A DNA stretch of 64,000 nt from Rhinopithecus roxellana (GCF_007565055.1 NC_044556.1:130299808-130363807); one strand, 5' to 3'; positions 32,888-45,589 are shown, counted from the first letter of the stretch. Made by a program: numbers and translations. The notes: generated from the letters alone by a model not told the origin.

Positions 32888-35800
32888 CAGATATTCTAAA
32901 ATAAGTAATATTACTTTGGTTATCCTTAAAAAAAAAAAAAAAAAAGTAACATTAGCAATATCATACAGAAACCAAAAACAACAAAAAACAAAAAACACCC
33001 CAAAATAAAACAATTTTAATAACAAAATCAAATCAATGATGTACTCTTTGTGGTAAAAGTAATATATTTTGTCTCATTATGGAAACCAGGTTAAAGATGA
33101 GGGCTTGAACAGTTGTGTCCTGAAACTAGCAGACTGCAGGTTTTATAAATACATACAGAAATAATTAAAATATAAGGGGTTTAGAGGGATTAATCTCCTT
33201 TGAATAATCTCTGCCACAAAGCCTGTAAAGACACTGCTGGCACCAGGCCCATGTCAGACCAGCTGTCGGATATCAGAGCAGTGGAGAGATTAACTGCTAC
33301 CACTTCTGCACTGACCTCCTCTGTACAGTCTTCACTGCACTCCATCTTCAGTACTCACTGCACCAGAGGTAAAACTTAAGCTTAATCATACCAGTACAAT
33401 GTGGAAAATTATCATTTGACTTGATTTACCTATCCTTTGCTGAGGATAAAAAGAAGAAGGTGCTGGAAGGGAATCACAAAATACAGGGCTCCGAGGACTC
33501 TAGGGAAATGCAGAAGGGCTCCAGAAAAGTGCTGATTACCTGATTTCATTCATTTAACCCACGGCAATTTCAAAGTCACCTTTAATTATTTTCAAACTGA
33601 GTTTTAAGTAATGCAGATAGTACCCTTAATCCCAAAGGAAGCACAAAGCGACTGATAACTCTTTTAAAATAACATTTATTTTACTTGAAAGCTAGTCACA
33701 AATTCAACATATATTTTGTAAAAGGTGACAGTGCCAATAAATAAAACAAAAATATTTATAATACGAGTGAGGTGGATGTTTTTTGGCCTCCCTGTATCGC
33801 TATTGTACAATATTTCCAGGACTTTAGAAGGAAACCATTAAAAAAATAGCTTTGAGGATGACATGAAATCAATGTATGTAAAACCCCCTGTAAAAATACA
33901 AAATGTTATGCAAATATAAGATGCCTGTGTTGTTTTATGAAAAGGATTTGTTAGGATGGAATTTACTTGGACTGATGGAAGAAAAGTGTTAAACAAAAGA
34001 AAATTATGAATTACTACCAAGTATTTAGACATTTTAGACATTTAGAAGACATACATGTACTCATCATCATATGTATTTTTCCACCAGAAGAAAATCAGAC
34101 TGGTTGCTGGACTACCTTCTTTTAGTAGGGTTCATTCTAGGTGCCTAAGCCTCTTTTATTCTTGTTTTGCTGTTATGATTTTTGGATAAGTCAACAAATC
34201 TCTCTCTCTCTTAGAATTTCTTCTTGTCAAATAATGGTGATTTTTTTTTTGTCTCCTATTTATTTCCAAAGTGCATTTTAAGAACAGATGAATAAATAGC
34301 ATGCAACTCTTTAGACTCTAGAGGAGACCATTACACATCAATTCTAAGTATTTTTAGGTAAATTATTATGGACACAGAGAGTGAGATACTCTGGATAACA
34401 CAATTATTTACTACATAAAAATAATCAATTTTTAAAAAATCAGAATATCAAACATACTTTTTAATTTTTTATTGAATAACAGGGTACTTTGGGTTTTTAC
34501 ATAGTTAAAGGCAGAAGTTTTGATAAAAATAACCTTTTTAATAGGATATAAACAACAGCTTTATTATGCAATTGGTTATAGAAAAAACATTCAGTTTCTA
34601 TTCTTTAAAAGAACACACAGGGACCCAAATTTTCTCTTCTGCACCTTCTCTAAAATGAAAGTTCTATTTTCATGTGATTTCCCCCCTTCAGACTGGGTTT
34701 TAAAAACTGCCAATTAAGGAGACAAATGTCCAAAAAATGCCCATCCACTCAAGACTGTATTGGTATTCGTCAGCACATTTTTCACCCATTAGGATGCTCT
34801 CAGATATTAATGACTTTTGATTCAAAATCTGAACCACTAATCCAGAGGTACCTCTTTTCACACATCCCCTTGGCCAGTGGTTCTCCAACTGTGGGTCCCA
34901 GACCTGCAGTATCAGTTTCACCTGGGAACTTGTTAAAAATGGAAATTTTCAGGCTCTACCAGAGACCTAATGAATCAAACTCTGGGATGGGGCCCAGCAA
35001 TTTATTTTAACAAGCTTTATGTAATTCGAATGCAGTCTAACAATCGAGAACCACTGCCCTATGCTAGTAAATTCTCTGTAAAGGAGCACTATCTTTTGGA
35101 AAAATAGAAATCAACCTTTATGAAGTAATTAAATGTGACAAAAAATTTACTAAAATATTATTTTAAATAATATTATCTTATTCCTTAATTTTAAAATTTA
35201 AACATACTTGGCAGAATTTCTTTTCATCTTCAAGTGAAAGGCTAACCATCAAGGAGAGCATTATGGTCTGGTGCACTGTTTTTATAGTTCTATAACATAA
35301 ACTGACATTTATTGGAGCTTCACATAAGGTTTTTCCATCAACGGATGTGTCGGAAGAGTAATAACCAAGTATGCTGTGGTGGGCAAATACCTACACATCA
35401 GGACACTTTTCAAAGCCATCAGGCAAAGGGGGTCAGTTGAATTTTTTTTACTGCACAGGCTAATGCTTTAAGAGTGTCTTTATGGAATCAAGGAAATTGG
35501 ATTGTCCCCCCATTTGCTGGGCTAAAACAAGCCTTTTTTATTTATCCCATTAGAGGAACACAAGAGAAACCTTTTAAATGTCACTAAAAATTTCCCTGCA
35601 TTGCAAAGCCCAGTCAAAAGGGTTTTAATTTTCTCTGAGAACTCTTAAGTAATGCAGTATGTCAAGGTTTAATAAATTGTAGGTGGGATAGTTTTTGTTA
35701 CAAGCAACTTTTTTTTTTTTTTTAAACAGGTGCTTAGACATGCTTAGGCTTCTTTATATTGAGAGGATGTCAGGGCACTACCTCAAAGAGCAGAGAACGA

Positions 35801-38800
35801 GACCTCAGTCCAAATAACAAACAAATAATGGAATCTGTAAAATATCTGTAGAATCTGTAAACACATAATGGAACCGTAAAATATTTCAAACAAATTTTAT
35901 AGACACTTTTTTAAAAGAAATGTTTTAAAATGTATTAAAAGTAATGATTAGTAAAGTGATGCTTCCGTGTTGAGCTTCTTGAACAATTTCTTAAGGGATT
36001 TGGCCTTGAAGAAAGCCAACTCCAAAGGAGAGCACAGAGATTAGGCATTCAACAGCCTTCCAATGGAGATACTATCTAGCAAAAACAGATACTGTGTATT
36101 CCCAAGCCATGCAGATAGATGCCTATAATGGGGTAAAACCCCACATTTTACAACTTTCAAGATACTACAGAAACATCAATTAATAAAACCAGGGTTATTT
36201 ATATGTTATATGGATTACATACATCCTTAGAAACCTAATAAAGAGGTAGTCTACACTTTCTTTGAACATCTTTATTTTGCTGTATTTGTTGAACACTCTA
36301 GGTTTTATACTGTTGCTGTTGTTTCCCCCCACCCCCATTCATAAAATATTAAAAGTACTGCCAACCACAAATTGTTATAGAGGGAACACCACAATAGGGA
36401 ACTTTAAAAAAATGAGAATCTACTCTGAGATAGACACATGACTATCTATAAATGAAGGTGGTTCCTCTCCTGAATCATCACCTTAATAGAAATATTTTTA
36501 ATCATACTAAAGAGAGAAACATACATTATCCATTCCCTAGCTCTCCACACCAAATAAAAAGAGAGAGGGAGAGAAAGAAAAGAAACTGTGCTAAAGGCAA
36601 AATTCTTAGTGTTTTCAAATGGAATAATGAATAATTAAGTTATATCAACTATTCTTTTATTACGTGCATTTAAAAAGTACTTTTAGCTCACATCAGGGCC
36701 AGAAGGTATGAGATTCAACAATGAGAGAGCTCTACAGGGAAATCCTTAGGCTGCTAGTGCCACTTTACTAACTGCTATGTTTTGAGTTCACCCTATGACC
36801 ACAGCTGCTCCAAAGGAAGACCAAATGCCAGCTGACAAAAGGAGGTGAAACAGGATGGGAAAAAGAAAGATGACCATTTTGTCATGTAACAATCAGCTAT
36901 CTCTATACCTTAAATAAAAATGCTTTAATAATTATAATTCATATTCAAGTGCTAGTATCTTCTTTTATGGAAACCCTAGCTTTACTACTTAAGTTCCTAA
37001 TGCATTCACTATTAATCATTCTATCCTTCATATATAGGGAGATGTAGTTTTTCTTTCTTAGCTGTTGGCAATGATAACTCAGAAGCTCCAGATAAAATTC
37101 TGAGTTGGTAGGCCTTAAAAGTTGAGACGGTTCAAAGTCTTCACCAAATCTATCAATGATGGTAAAAATACTACTGATTTAAAAAAGACAAACTAATAAG
37201 CAACCAAAGGGAAAAGAAGCTAAACATGGCAGTAAGGAAGTATATTTAGAAAAGAAATTACATAATGAATATTTAATCATTACAAAGATCCTGCCATTGG
37301 CTTAACTTCATCACTGTTGGCATAGAACCTATGCTAATCCCAAATCCCAACACTCAGGTGACTAGAAAAGTTGAGAAACCTTAATATTCTCTATGCTGGG
37401 ACGCAGGGATTCTTACTCTGAATTCTTGCATTTCTAGGATATCCATGGAAGGGCTCTGGCAAATGTATTAACTTATTAACATATTTTGCAAAAATTAAAC
37501 ATGTATGTCCTTTTTCTCTGGTGTTCATAGCTTTCCTCATATTCTTCCTAAAATGGTTAAAGATCACTGCTGTGAGATAGCAGTACAGATTAAACAGGAT
37601 TAGCCACAAATTGGTAATTGCTGAAACCAGATATTCTCTTTATTTCTGCACCTTGTAAAAGTTTTTGTAATTAAAAAGTTATTTTTTAAAGAATTGTGTG
37701 AAAAGAATTCATTATGTACAAAATAAATTGTGATAGAGGACTGTGGAATTATCTAAGTGAACTAATATGAATAATAATTCTATTTTTCCTTATGTTATGA
37801 GGTATGTGAAAATGAAATAAGAGATTTGTAATTTATAAGTGTAGAAAACAAAAGTATGGAAATTTTTCGTCAAACCTTTCAGTGAGGCAAGTTACTTTAC
37901 TTTCGAGTTCCTTATTTTGTTTTACAAAATGTTAAAAGTTGATGGAAAAGCAGGAAAAAAGGAGAGAAAATGTAACTGGCAAAGCAAAGATTGCAAAGAC
38001 AAAGTGGTGGTTTGGTCCTTGGGAGGGAGGAGTGAAAGGAATGAAGTGGTGGGTCTAATCAAATCACTTTAAAAAGCAGCAGCTTCTCAGAGTTAACCTT
38101 GCCAATCAGAGTAAGCAGGAGCAGGAGCAGGAGTGGGAGCATGCTTGTGCACATTAAACTTCACATGTGTCCTTGAACCTATGGTGCACTTCCTCCTCCC
38201 ATAGCAGCCAGGGAAGGCTTCGTAATGCTTACCCTTAGAGAGAACCTTGAATTCCATTAGAAAGCTCCACAAGATGGAGAAACCCTCAAGTGGCAGCTTG
38301 AACCACACAGACAGCTCATACCCTTTACTGATATTAGAACTGAGCTCATGGGATTAAGTTGGCAAGTACTAGAAAATTAAAAAGTATGAACACACTAACA
38401 AATGCCGTAATACCAACAAGAATACAAGATATGTCTAAGCCTTTTTTCCTGCTTTTTCTTTACCTTTTTTTAAAAAAGGGATGGCAAATATTTAAAACAA
38501 CGCTACAATAAAGACTGGGCACTAAGTCCACAGTGAAACTCTGTAACTTGTCTGGCTAATATTGGGCTAATATAATATCTACATCTATACAGTGATTTGC
38601 TATAAAATCATTCACTCATTGATGGTCTAGCACATTTTACAAATAAGCTACCCTTTAAGAAGAACAGTAAAGGCAGATACCTTGCCTTTGATGTCACATC
38701 TATTAAGTTATAGCTCTACTCTGTTCCTTACCAGTGATAAGACATCTTATATAATGTAAATTTTTAGTGTTACATGTTTAAAAAGGGACACTGATTCAAT

Positions 38801-38921
38801 TCAGTAATGAGCCACTAGGTTGGTGAAACTAATTTGGGGAAAACTTAGGAAGAAAATGACTACTGTCTTAAAATAACAGAATGGTTATCACTTGGGAGAT
38901 ATGGCTTTTCTTCATAGTTTT
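32888..38921. other. About 6 kb block without Alu or L1
   Basis: Only a MER5A (34875-35056) and short A/T runs are recognisable. The plus strand at 33666-33677 is 'aaataacattta', giving an AATAAA on the minus strand next to AU-rich sequence (33700-33780) that could be the end of an old 3' UTR. No adjoining coding exon was found. The interval 35240-35700 is compositionally mixed and enhancer-like by eye only. Confidence 0.45.
34875..35056 (+). mobile_element. MER5A, complete non-autonomous hAT element
   Basis: Termini cagtggttctccaac and tcgagaaccactg are inverted repeats. The interior 'tcacctgggaacttgttaaa' and 'gggatggggcccagcaattt' are characteristic. At 182 bp it is close to full length. 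Flanking 8-mers cccttggc and ccctatgc are a 6/8 decayed TSD. Confidence 0.93.
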
Positions 38922-38936
38922 AAGAGTCAGAACTAA

Positions 38937-39241
38937 GGCTGGCGCAGTGGCTCAAGCCTGTAATCCCAGCACTTTGGGAGGCCGAGACGGGTGGATCATG
39001 AGGTCAGGAGATCGAGACCATCCTGGCTAACACAGTGAAACCCCGTCTCTACTAAAAAAAAAAAAAATACAAAAAATTAGCCAGGCGTGGTGGTGGTGCC
39101 TGTAGTCTCAGCTACTCGGGAGGCTGAGGCAGGAGAATGGCAGGAACCCGGGAGGCGGAGCTTGCAGTGAGCTGAGATCCGGCCACTGCACTCCAGCCTG
39201 GGTGACAGAGCGAGACTTTGTCTCAAAAAAAAAAAAAAAAA
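38937..39241 (+). mobile_element. AluY (Old World monkey type), perfect 15-bp TSD
   Basis: 'ggctggcgcagtggctcaag' head, 'gagctgagatccggccactg' right-arm variant, A-tail. The TSD aagagtcagaactaa is at 38922-38936 and 39242-39256. Confidence 0.95.
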
Positions 39242-39479
39242 AAGAGTCAGAACTAAAACCAGAGTGAGTTATAGGTAGGCAGACATAGATTTAACAGGTA
39301 GGAGAAATTTCTAATAATTAGCACTTTCTGAAACAGAATAGGCTATTTTGTGAAGTACACAGAAATCTTCAGACAGGCTAGCTGGCTTAACCATCTTTTG
39401 GAAATTTAGCAGAGAGGAGTCCTGCATCAGGTGGGAGTTGAACCACATGATCTTTAAATTCTTTTCTATATATATATAT

Positions 39480-39843
39480 ATTTTGAGATGGAGTCTCACT
39501 TTGTTGCCCTGGCTGGAGTGCAATAGCACAATCTTGGCTCACTGCAACCTCTGCCACCTGGGTTCTAGTGATTCTCCTGTCTCAGCCTCCCAAGTAGCTG
39601 GGATTATAGGCGTGTGCCACTGCAAGCTCTGCCTCCCGGGTTCACGCCATTCTCCTGCCTCAGCCTCCCAAGTATCTGGGACTACAGATGCCTGCCACCA
39701 CGCCCGGCTAATTTTTTGTATTTTTAGTAGAGACGGGGTTTCACCATGTTAGCCAGGATGGTCTCGATCTCCTGACCTCGTGATCCGCCCGCTTCGGCCT
39801 CCTAAAGTGCTGGGATTACAGGTGTGAGCCACCGCACCTGCCC
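39480..39843 (-). mobile_element. Chimeric Alu with duplicated right-arm segment
   Basis: An AluS-like right arm starts at about 39483 and reaches 'ggcgtgtgccactgc' near 39623. There the sequence jumps back to an AluY-like 'aagctctgcctcccgggttc' and continues through a complete remaining Alu to 39842. About 80 bp of the right arm is therefore present twice in two diagnostic versions. A (TA)n run at 39467-39481 sits at the tail. Confidence 0.85.
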
Positions 39844-39859
39844 AATTCCTACTTTTAAG

Positions 39860-39965
39860 ATTTTGCAATTATTATTTATTCAAAGTCATACAGTTAGCGG
39901 CAGAAGAGAAATTGGAACTCAGGTAATGTGACTCCAAACACAGTCTTTCCAAACACAAGGTTATA
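39860..39965 (-). mobile_element. MIR fragment
   Basis: 'caaagtcatacagttagcgg' and 'gaaattggaactcaggtaat' match the reverse-complement MIR core. It is cut by the adjacent Alu. Confidence 0.6.
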
Positions 39966-39969
39966 AACT

Positions 39970-41471
39970 CCTCAAAAGTCTTCAGGCAAAAATAAAAAAG
40001 ACTAAGGTCAACTGGGTCAGGGAAACTGAAGAGCTCAAAGCCTGTCAATAGAGGGCAGTAGGTACTCAGCTCTAGTTGACGGAACAATGTGCCCATGATT
40101 GCCATATTTGCAGATTTTTCAAGAGAAGCCTAAAATCTGTACTTTTATATGAAATTGACTTTTAATTATAAATATATTGTGGACTAACACTACAGGTGTC
40201 AAACAAAAATAGATCTATGGGCTGCACATGACTTGTACTGTTTTGTGACCATGAGACTTTCCTCAAAAACTCCATTTCCAAACTACTGATTTTAAAAAAT
40301 CCTTCTCTGGAGTCTTCAAATTTATCAACATCCTTTTTGAAATACAAAAATGTAAGCTTTATGTGTTATATTAATTACATCCTAATAATCACTACGTATA
40401 TAACAGTACTTTGCCCTGGCCTTTATAGATTATATTTCTGTTACTATAATGGCAGCATTAAATTGGCTTTCTAAGAGCAACACTACATTGCCATCTCATT
40501 GTTAACCTACAGTCCACAATGGCCATCAAATTTTCTACTGAATCTATTTGTGCATAAACAATCTCTATACATGTATACATGCATATGGTCCATAAGTATA
40601 TTTAAATATGGTCCATATTCTGTAGTAATTATTTTATGGAAAAAATTATTTTTCTTTGAAGAGTTTTTTTCTTATCTTTTTCCCATCTTTCAGGCATTAA
40701 CCACTATGAGTATATCAGTTTGATCAAAAGCAATAATGACCATTTCTAGAACTTACTCTGTTTACTTAGTATAACTAAGCAAATTGCTTGGTCTCATTTG
40801 CAAGCATTTTGTTATTCTGTGTAATTCCTTCATCATTAATTGGTTCTTATAATGTTACCTTTAAAAGAGCATTTAAAGTTTAGCAACACTAGGCATACCC
40901 AAATATATTTTATAACATGTACATACTTATTTAAAAAACACATCTCAGAAACCATCAATGATCCACCAGTTCAACATTCAAACAAGTTAGTTCTTTTAAG
41001 GCAGATGATTAACTCATTTCCTGACTTCAATGAGGAAGAATTGCCTGACATTTAAAAAATTACAGAATTAATTCAATTCTGAGGGTACCATTAATGTTAG
41101 ACTACAAAATGTGATGATTCAGTTGTAAGGTAGCTTAGACATTTAGAAACCTTTATGGTGAAGAAGGTAGATTTTCCTGGGAATAAAAACGAATTCTTTT
41201 GTTTTCAAGCCTACAATGTACAAAACGTCAACAATTTCTGGTTAATAGCAATACCAAGAGAGAATGTAGCCAGGGGACCATTAAGGAGGAGCAATTTACT
41301 ATAGCAGGTCATAACACTTTGACAGTGTCCTATAATTTAGTTAGATGTAAAAATAAGATGACACTGGGTGTTCTCTGAACTCAAAGTAATTTGAACTTGA
41401 TTCACACTGTACTGTGAGCCAGCTGTTCATTCTCAGATATAAACTTAGCAAAAGAAGTGACTATTCAATAT
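39970..41471. other. Unique DNA
   Basis: No repeat or gene signal recognised. Short open frames look random. Confidence 0.4.
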
Positions 41472-41487
41472 AAAAATGACAGAAAAA

Positions 41488-41792
41488 GGCCGGGCGCGGT
41501 GGCTCAAGCCTGTAATCCCAGCACTTTGGGAGGCCGAGGCGGGCGGATCACGAGGTCAGGAGATCGAGACCATCCTGGCTAACACGGTGAAACCCCGTCT
41601 CTACTAAAAAAATACAAAAAAAACTAGCCGGGCGAGGTGGCGGGCGCCTGTAGTCCCAGCTACTCGGGAGGCTGAGGCAGGAGAATGGCGTAAACCCGGG
41701 AGGCGGAGTTTGCAGTGAGCTGAGATCTGGCCACTGCACTCCAGCCTGGGTGACAGAGTGAGACTCCTTCTCAAAAAAAAAAAAAAAAAAAA
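41488..41792 (+). mobile_element. Very young AluY (Old World monkey type)
   Basis: It is near-perfect consensus including intact CpGs at the head ('ggccgggcgcggtggctcaa'), 'gccgggcgaggtggcgggcg' and 'gaatggcgtaaacccgggag'. It has a pure A-tail of more than 20. The perfect 16-bp TSD aaaaatgacagaaaaa is at 41472-41487 and 41793-41808. Of all Alus in the window, it looks the most recent. Confidence 0.96.
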
Positions 41793-41808
41793 AAAAATGA
41801 CAGAAAAA

Positions 41809-42014
41809 TAAATGATTATAAGAAAATAGTGAATAAGAATATGGGTTAAAAGTTACACTGAAAGGAAAAGCCTGATGAACAAAATGTCATCTACATATAT
41901 GAATTTCATTATATATAATATAGAAGATATGAGGAACTTATTACTATATCCTCATAAAACGCACCCGATAGCTATGAATTCTAGAACCACTCAGTCAGTA
42001 TGATAAAGTACGAT
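41809..42014. other. Unique DNA
   Basis: No feature supported in this short gap. Confidence 0.3.
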
Positions 42015-42235
42015 GGCAACATAATGCAGGAAAACAAGAGTGGAATCTGCAGTTAAAATACCAGGGGGCTGTGAACCCTGGTTACGCCACTTACTAGCTT
42101 TGTGTCCTCAAGCAATTCACATAACCTCTCTGAGCTTTAGTTTCCTCAACTGTAAAATGAGGATAATACCACACAGATTCCTGTAAGGATAAAATGAGCT
42201 AATACAGAAAAACATACTTTGCAGAATGAAAAAAT
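42015..42235 (+). mobile_element. MIR, near full length
   Basis: Sense MIR: 'gaaccctggttacgccactt', 'tgtgtcctcaagcaattcac', 'gagctttagtttcctcaact', 'gtaaaatgaggataatacca'. Well preserved for its age. Confidence 0.88.
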
Positions 42236-42501
42236 GATCAAAATGTTTGATCTGTAAATACTGGTTTAATCATCTTTCCTCACAATTTTCAGACTTCCTT
42301 TGCATTGGCATTTGTCTTTTTGTTAACCCAGAAACTCTTGCTATGTTTTTGCAGATGTAGAGATTTCTTTGCATAAGGGAATGAATAAATTTGTTTCATT
42401 AGTCAACAAATACTTACAAAATGACTCCAAGTTCCAGGACTTAAATAATTAACTAAAGTCTTGGTACAGTAGTCCCCTTTTATCCGAGGGGGATACATTT
42501 C

Positions 42502-43784
42502 TTTCCTTTTTTTTTTTTAACTTTTATTTTAGAATTGGGGGTACATGTGAAGGTTTGTTACACAGGTAAACTCGTGTCACAGGGGTTATACAAATTATTT
42601 CATCAGGTATTAAGCCCAATACTCAACAGTTATCTTTTCTTCTCCTCTCCCTCCTCCCACCCTTCACCCTCCACCCTCAAGCAGACCCCAGTCAGTGTCT
42701 ATTGTTCCCTTCCTTGTGTTCATGAATTCTCATTATGCAGCTCCCACTTATAAATGAGAACGTGCAGTATTTGGTTTTCTGTTCCTGCATTAGTTTGCTA
42801 TGGATAATAGCCTCTAGCTCCATCCACGTTCCTGCAAAATACAGGATCTTGTTCTTTTTTATGGCTGCATAATATTCTGTGATGTATATGTACCACATTT
42901 CTTTAGTCTGTCACTGATGGGCATTTAGGTTGATTCCATGTCTTTGCTATTGTGAATAGTGCTGCAATGAACATTCACATGCATGTGTCTTTGTGGTAGA
43001 ATGATTTATGAACCTCTTGGTACATACCCATTAATGGGATTGCTGGGTTGAATAGTAGTTCTGCTTTTAACTCTTTGAGGAATCGCCATACTGCTTTCCA
43101 TAACAGCTGAACTAATTTACACTCCCACCAACAGTGAATAGGTCTTCCCTTTTCTCCACAACCTTGTCAGCATCAGTTATTTTTGGACTTTTTAGTAACA
43201 GTTATTCTGACTTGTGTGAGAGGGTATCTCGTGGGTTTGATTTGTGTTTCTCTAATGATCAGTGATAATGATCTCTAATGATCAGTGATATTGACTTTTT
43301 TCATATGCTTGTTGGCTTCGTGTATGGCTTCTTTTGAAAAGTGTCTGTCCCTGTTTTTTGTCCACTTTTTAATGGGGCTGTTTTTCTCTTGTAAATTTAA
43401 GTTCGTTACAGATGCTGGGTATTAGACCTTTGTTAGATAAATAGTTTGCAAATATATTCTCCCATTCTATAGGTTGTCTATTTATTGATAGTTTCTTTTG
43501 CTGTGCAGAGGCTCTTAAGTTAATTTGATCTTATTTGTCAACTTTTGCATTTGTTGCAATTGCTTTTGATGCCTTTGTCATGAAATCTTTGCCAGTTTCT
43601 ATGTCCAGGATGGTATTGCCTAGGTTGTCTTCCAGGGTTATAATAGTTTTGGGTTTTACATTTAAGTCTTTAATCTATCTTGAGTTAATTTTTGTATATG
43701 GTGTAAGGAAGGGGTCCAACTTCAATCTTCTGCATATGGCTAGCCAGTTATCCCAGCACCATTTACTGAATAGGGAGTCTTTTC
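42502..43784 (-). mobile_element. 5'-truncated L1P, inserted into MER2
   Basis: On minus it holds the ORF2 C-terminal part and 3' UTR of a primate-specific L1, with poly(A) at the left as poly(T) 42509-42521. The TSD is agggggatacatttc (42487-42501) and agggggatgcaattc (43785-43799), 13 of 15 matching. A 23-bp period duplication lies at 43251-43296. Open frames inside are broken L1 ORF2 or antisense. Confidence 0.93.
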
Positions 43785-43863
43785 AGGGGGATGCAATTCA
43801 AGATTCCCAGTGAATGCCTGAATGGTGGATAGTACCAAATCCCATATATACTATTTTTTCATG

Positions 43864-43866
<3 letters not shown>

Positions 43867-43892
<26 letters not shown>
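43867..43892. repeat. (TA)n microsatellite within MER2
   Basis: About 26 bp of alternating TA, followed by 'gcgtttaaattataatta'. Confidence 0.85.
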
Positions 43893-43894
<2 letters not shown>

Positions 43895-44083
43895 GTTTAA
43901 ATTATAATTAGGCACAGTAAGAGATTAGCAACAATCACTAATAAAATAGAACAATTATAACAACATACTGTCATAAAAGTTATGTGTATGTGGTATCCTT
44001 TTCTCTCTCTCAAAACATCTTATTGTGCTGTATCACAGGTAACTGAAACTGCAGAAAGTGAAACCATGGATAAGAAAGGCTAC

Positions 44084-45184
44084 TTCCTGTACACAGTGAG
44101 GACTAGATTTAGTATCTACCTTCATAATCTCAATTCTTAAAAAAGGAGCTTATAATCCTTTATAGGGAACTCATTTTTAAAACAAATCTTATTCAGAAGT
44201 CTAATCTAAAAATAAGTAAAGGTTCAAGGAAGTTCAAGGAAGAACGTTCAAAGGAAGAAAACCTTTAGGCATCTCTGAAGGAATTCACAGAACAGTTTGA
44301 AACTACCACGCTGGTAGGCAGGCCTACCAGCAGCCTATGGAGCAGCCTATGTAGGGCTCCAACCCACATCACAAAGGACCTTCCAAATGTGATGTATAGA
44401 CATTTCAGTTTACCTGTCCAAATGCAATACACTCCCTCACCTTTCACTCACTTGCCCCTTGGCCACCCTTCAGGCCTAGGGGCACACATATCAACAGCAA
44501 GATCTGTCGTTTGTTGATCCTGAGAGCGAGCTGGGTCATTTGGACTGGTCTCTATATAAAATCCACTGCATAACTGAGGGAAGATGTGATTTTAAAAGTA
44601 CTAAGTGGCTATAAATTTTATATTTTGGAAAGGGAGAAAAGAGAGATACAGAGAGAGATGATTGTCATATACCTCCCGCTTTCTTCTTCCATCTCTAAAC
44701 TAATACCTTCTACCACAGTTTAAAGAGATTCTCTATATTTCCTTCAACTTACTCAGTTTTTAAAATGTTAAAATAAAAAAAATTTCTAAAAAATAAACTG
44801 TTAGCAAGTAACAGTTGCATGAGACAAAATCAGTCCATTGCAGAGATTTCTGAGCAGTAAGTCATGTCAACATGGGCATTGTGGTCTCTAATGCATAACC
44901 TTCATCTAAGAGTACATTAAATTTATCTTTAGAACAAAGTATTTAGCATCCACCACTCAAGAATGTCTATATGATATATGTGATACAGCATAGTTATTTA
45001 TTCCTGCCACACTCAATTTTCTAGAGAATAAGCATATTGACCAGATATATCAAGAAAGTCATGAAGCATTCAAATAAACTTAAGATTGAGCATTCATAAC
45101 CTGAATTTTTTTCCTTTTCCATAAATTTGGATGCATTATTTCTTTGAGGCAATATTATTTCTACTCTAAGTCTTTATTCTTAGC
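44084..45184. other. Unique DNA
   Basis: No Alu, L1 or exon. The 44260-44560 part is less AT-rich than its surroundings, but I can assign no function. Confidence 0.4.
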
Positions 45185-45470
45185 TTATATCAAACATATT
45201 AAGTGATATGCCAACTAGTGTGTTAGGAGTTAAGAAAAGGAAAAATATCAAAGTCCCTACTCTCAAGGACCCTGGAGTCTAATAGACCGAGACAACTGTA
45301 ATAAAGAATGATAAATTACATGGCAGATTAAACAAAGAATATCACGGAAGCACAAAAGAGAGGGGTTTAAAGGGAGGTTGTAGTTAGAGGAAAAGGAGTG
45401 AGATTAGGTCAGGGTATTCCTCAAAAAGGTGATAACTTAAGTAAAGAGGGTATGGGGAAAAGAAATGTGT
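45185..45470 (-). mobile_element. L2-like 3' fragment
   Basis: 'ccctactctcaaggaccctg' then 'gagtctaatagaccgagaca' is the reverse complement of an L2-type 3' end. Diverged. Confidence 0.5.
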
Positions 45471-45589
45471 GTTTGTGAGTGTGCATATGCACATGTACAT
45501 GTGTTTTAGGCTGAGGGAATATCTATCTACAAAGGAACAATCATTTTGCATATTTTATAATACTGTATGTCAAACATTACACAAGAGAC

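Larger units (their letters stand above)
42468..44083 (+). mobile_element. MER2 (Tigger-type DNA transposon) split by L1
   Basis: It starts with 'cagtagtccccttttatccg' after a TA and resumes at 43785 with 'agggggatgcaattcaagat' and 'tgcctgaatggtggatagta'. It ends with 'gtgaaaccatggataagaaa' before 'ggctacttcctgta'. Excluding the L1, about 330 bp remain, matching a MER2-sized non-autonomous element. Orientation is as recalled from the consensus. Confidence 0.85.

Noticed and set aside
33181..33372. Possible exon followed by a splice-donor-like 'cagaggtaaaac'
   Set aside because: All frames I checked contain stops, and no matching acceptor or protein similarity was found.
38093..38308. 71-codon minus-strand frame with a Pro/Ala-rich end
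   Set aside because: The Pro/Ala repeat comes from a short 'caggag' repeat (38117-38134). No splice-bounded exon or recognised protein family.
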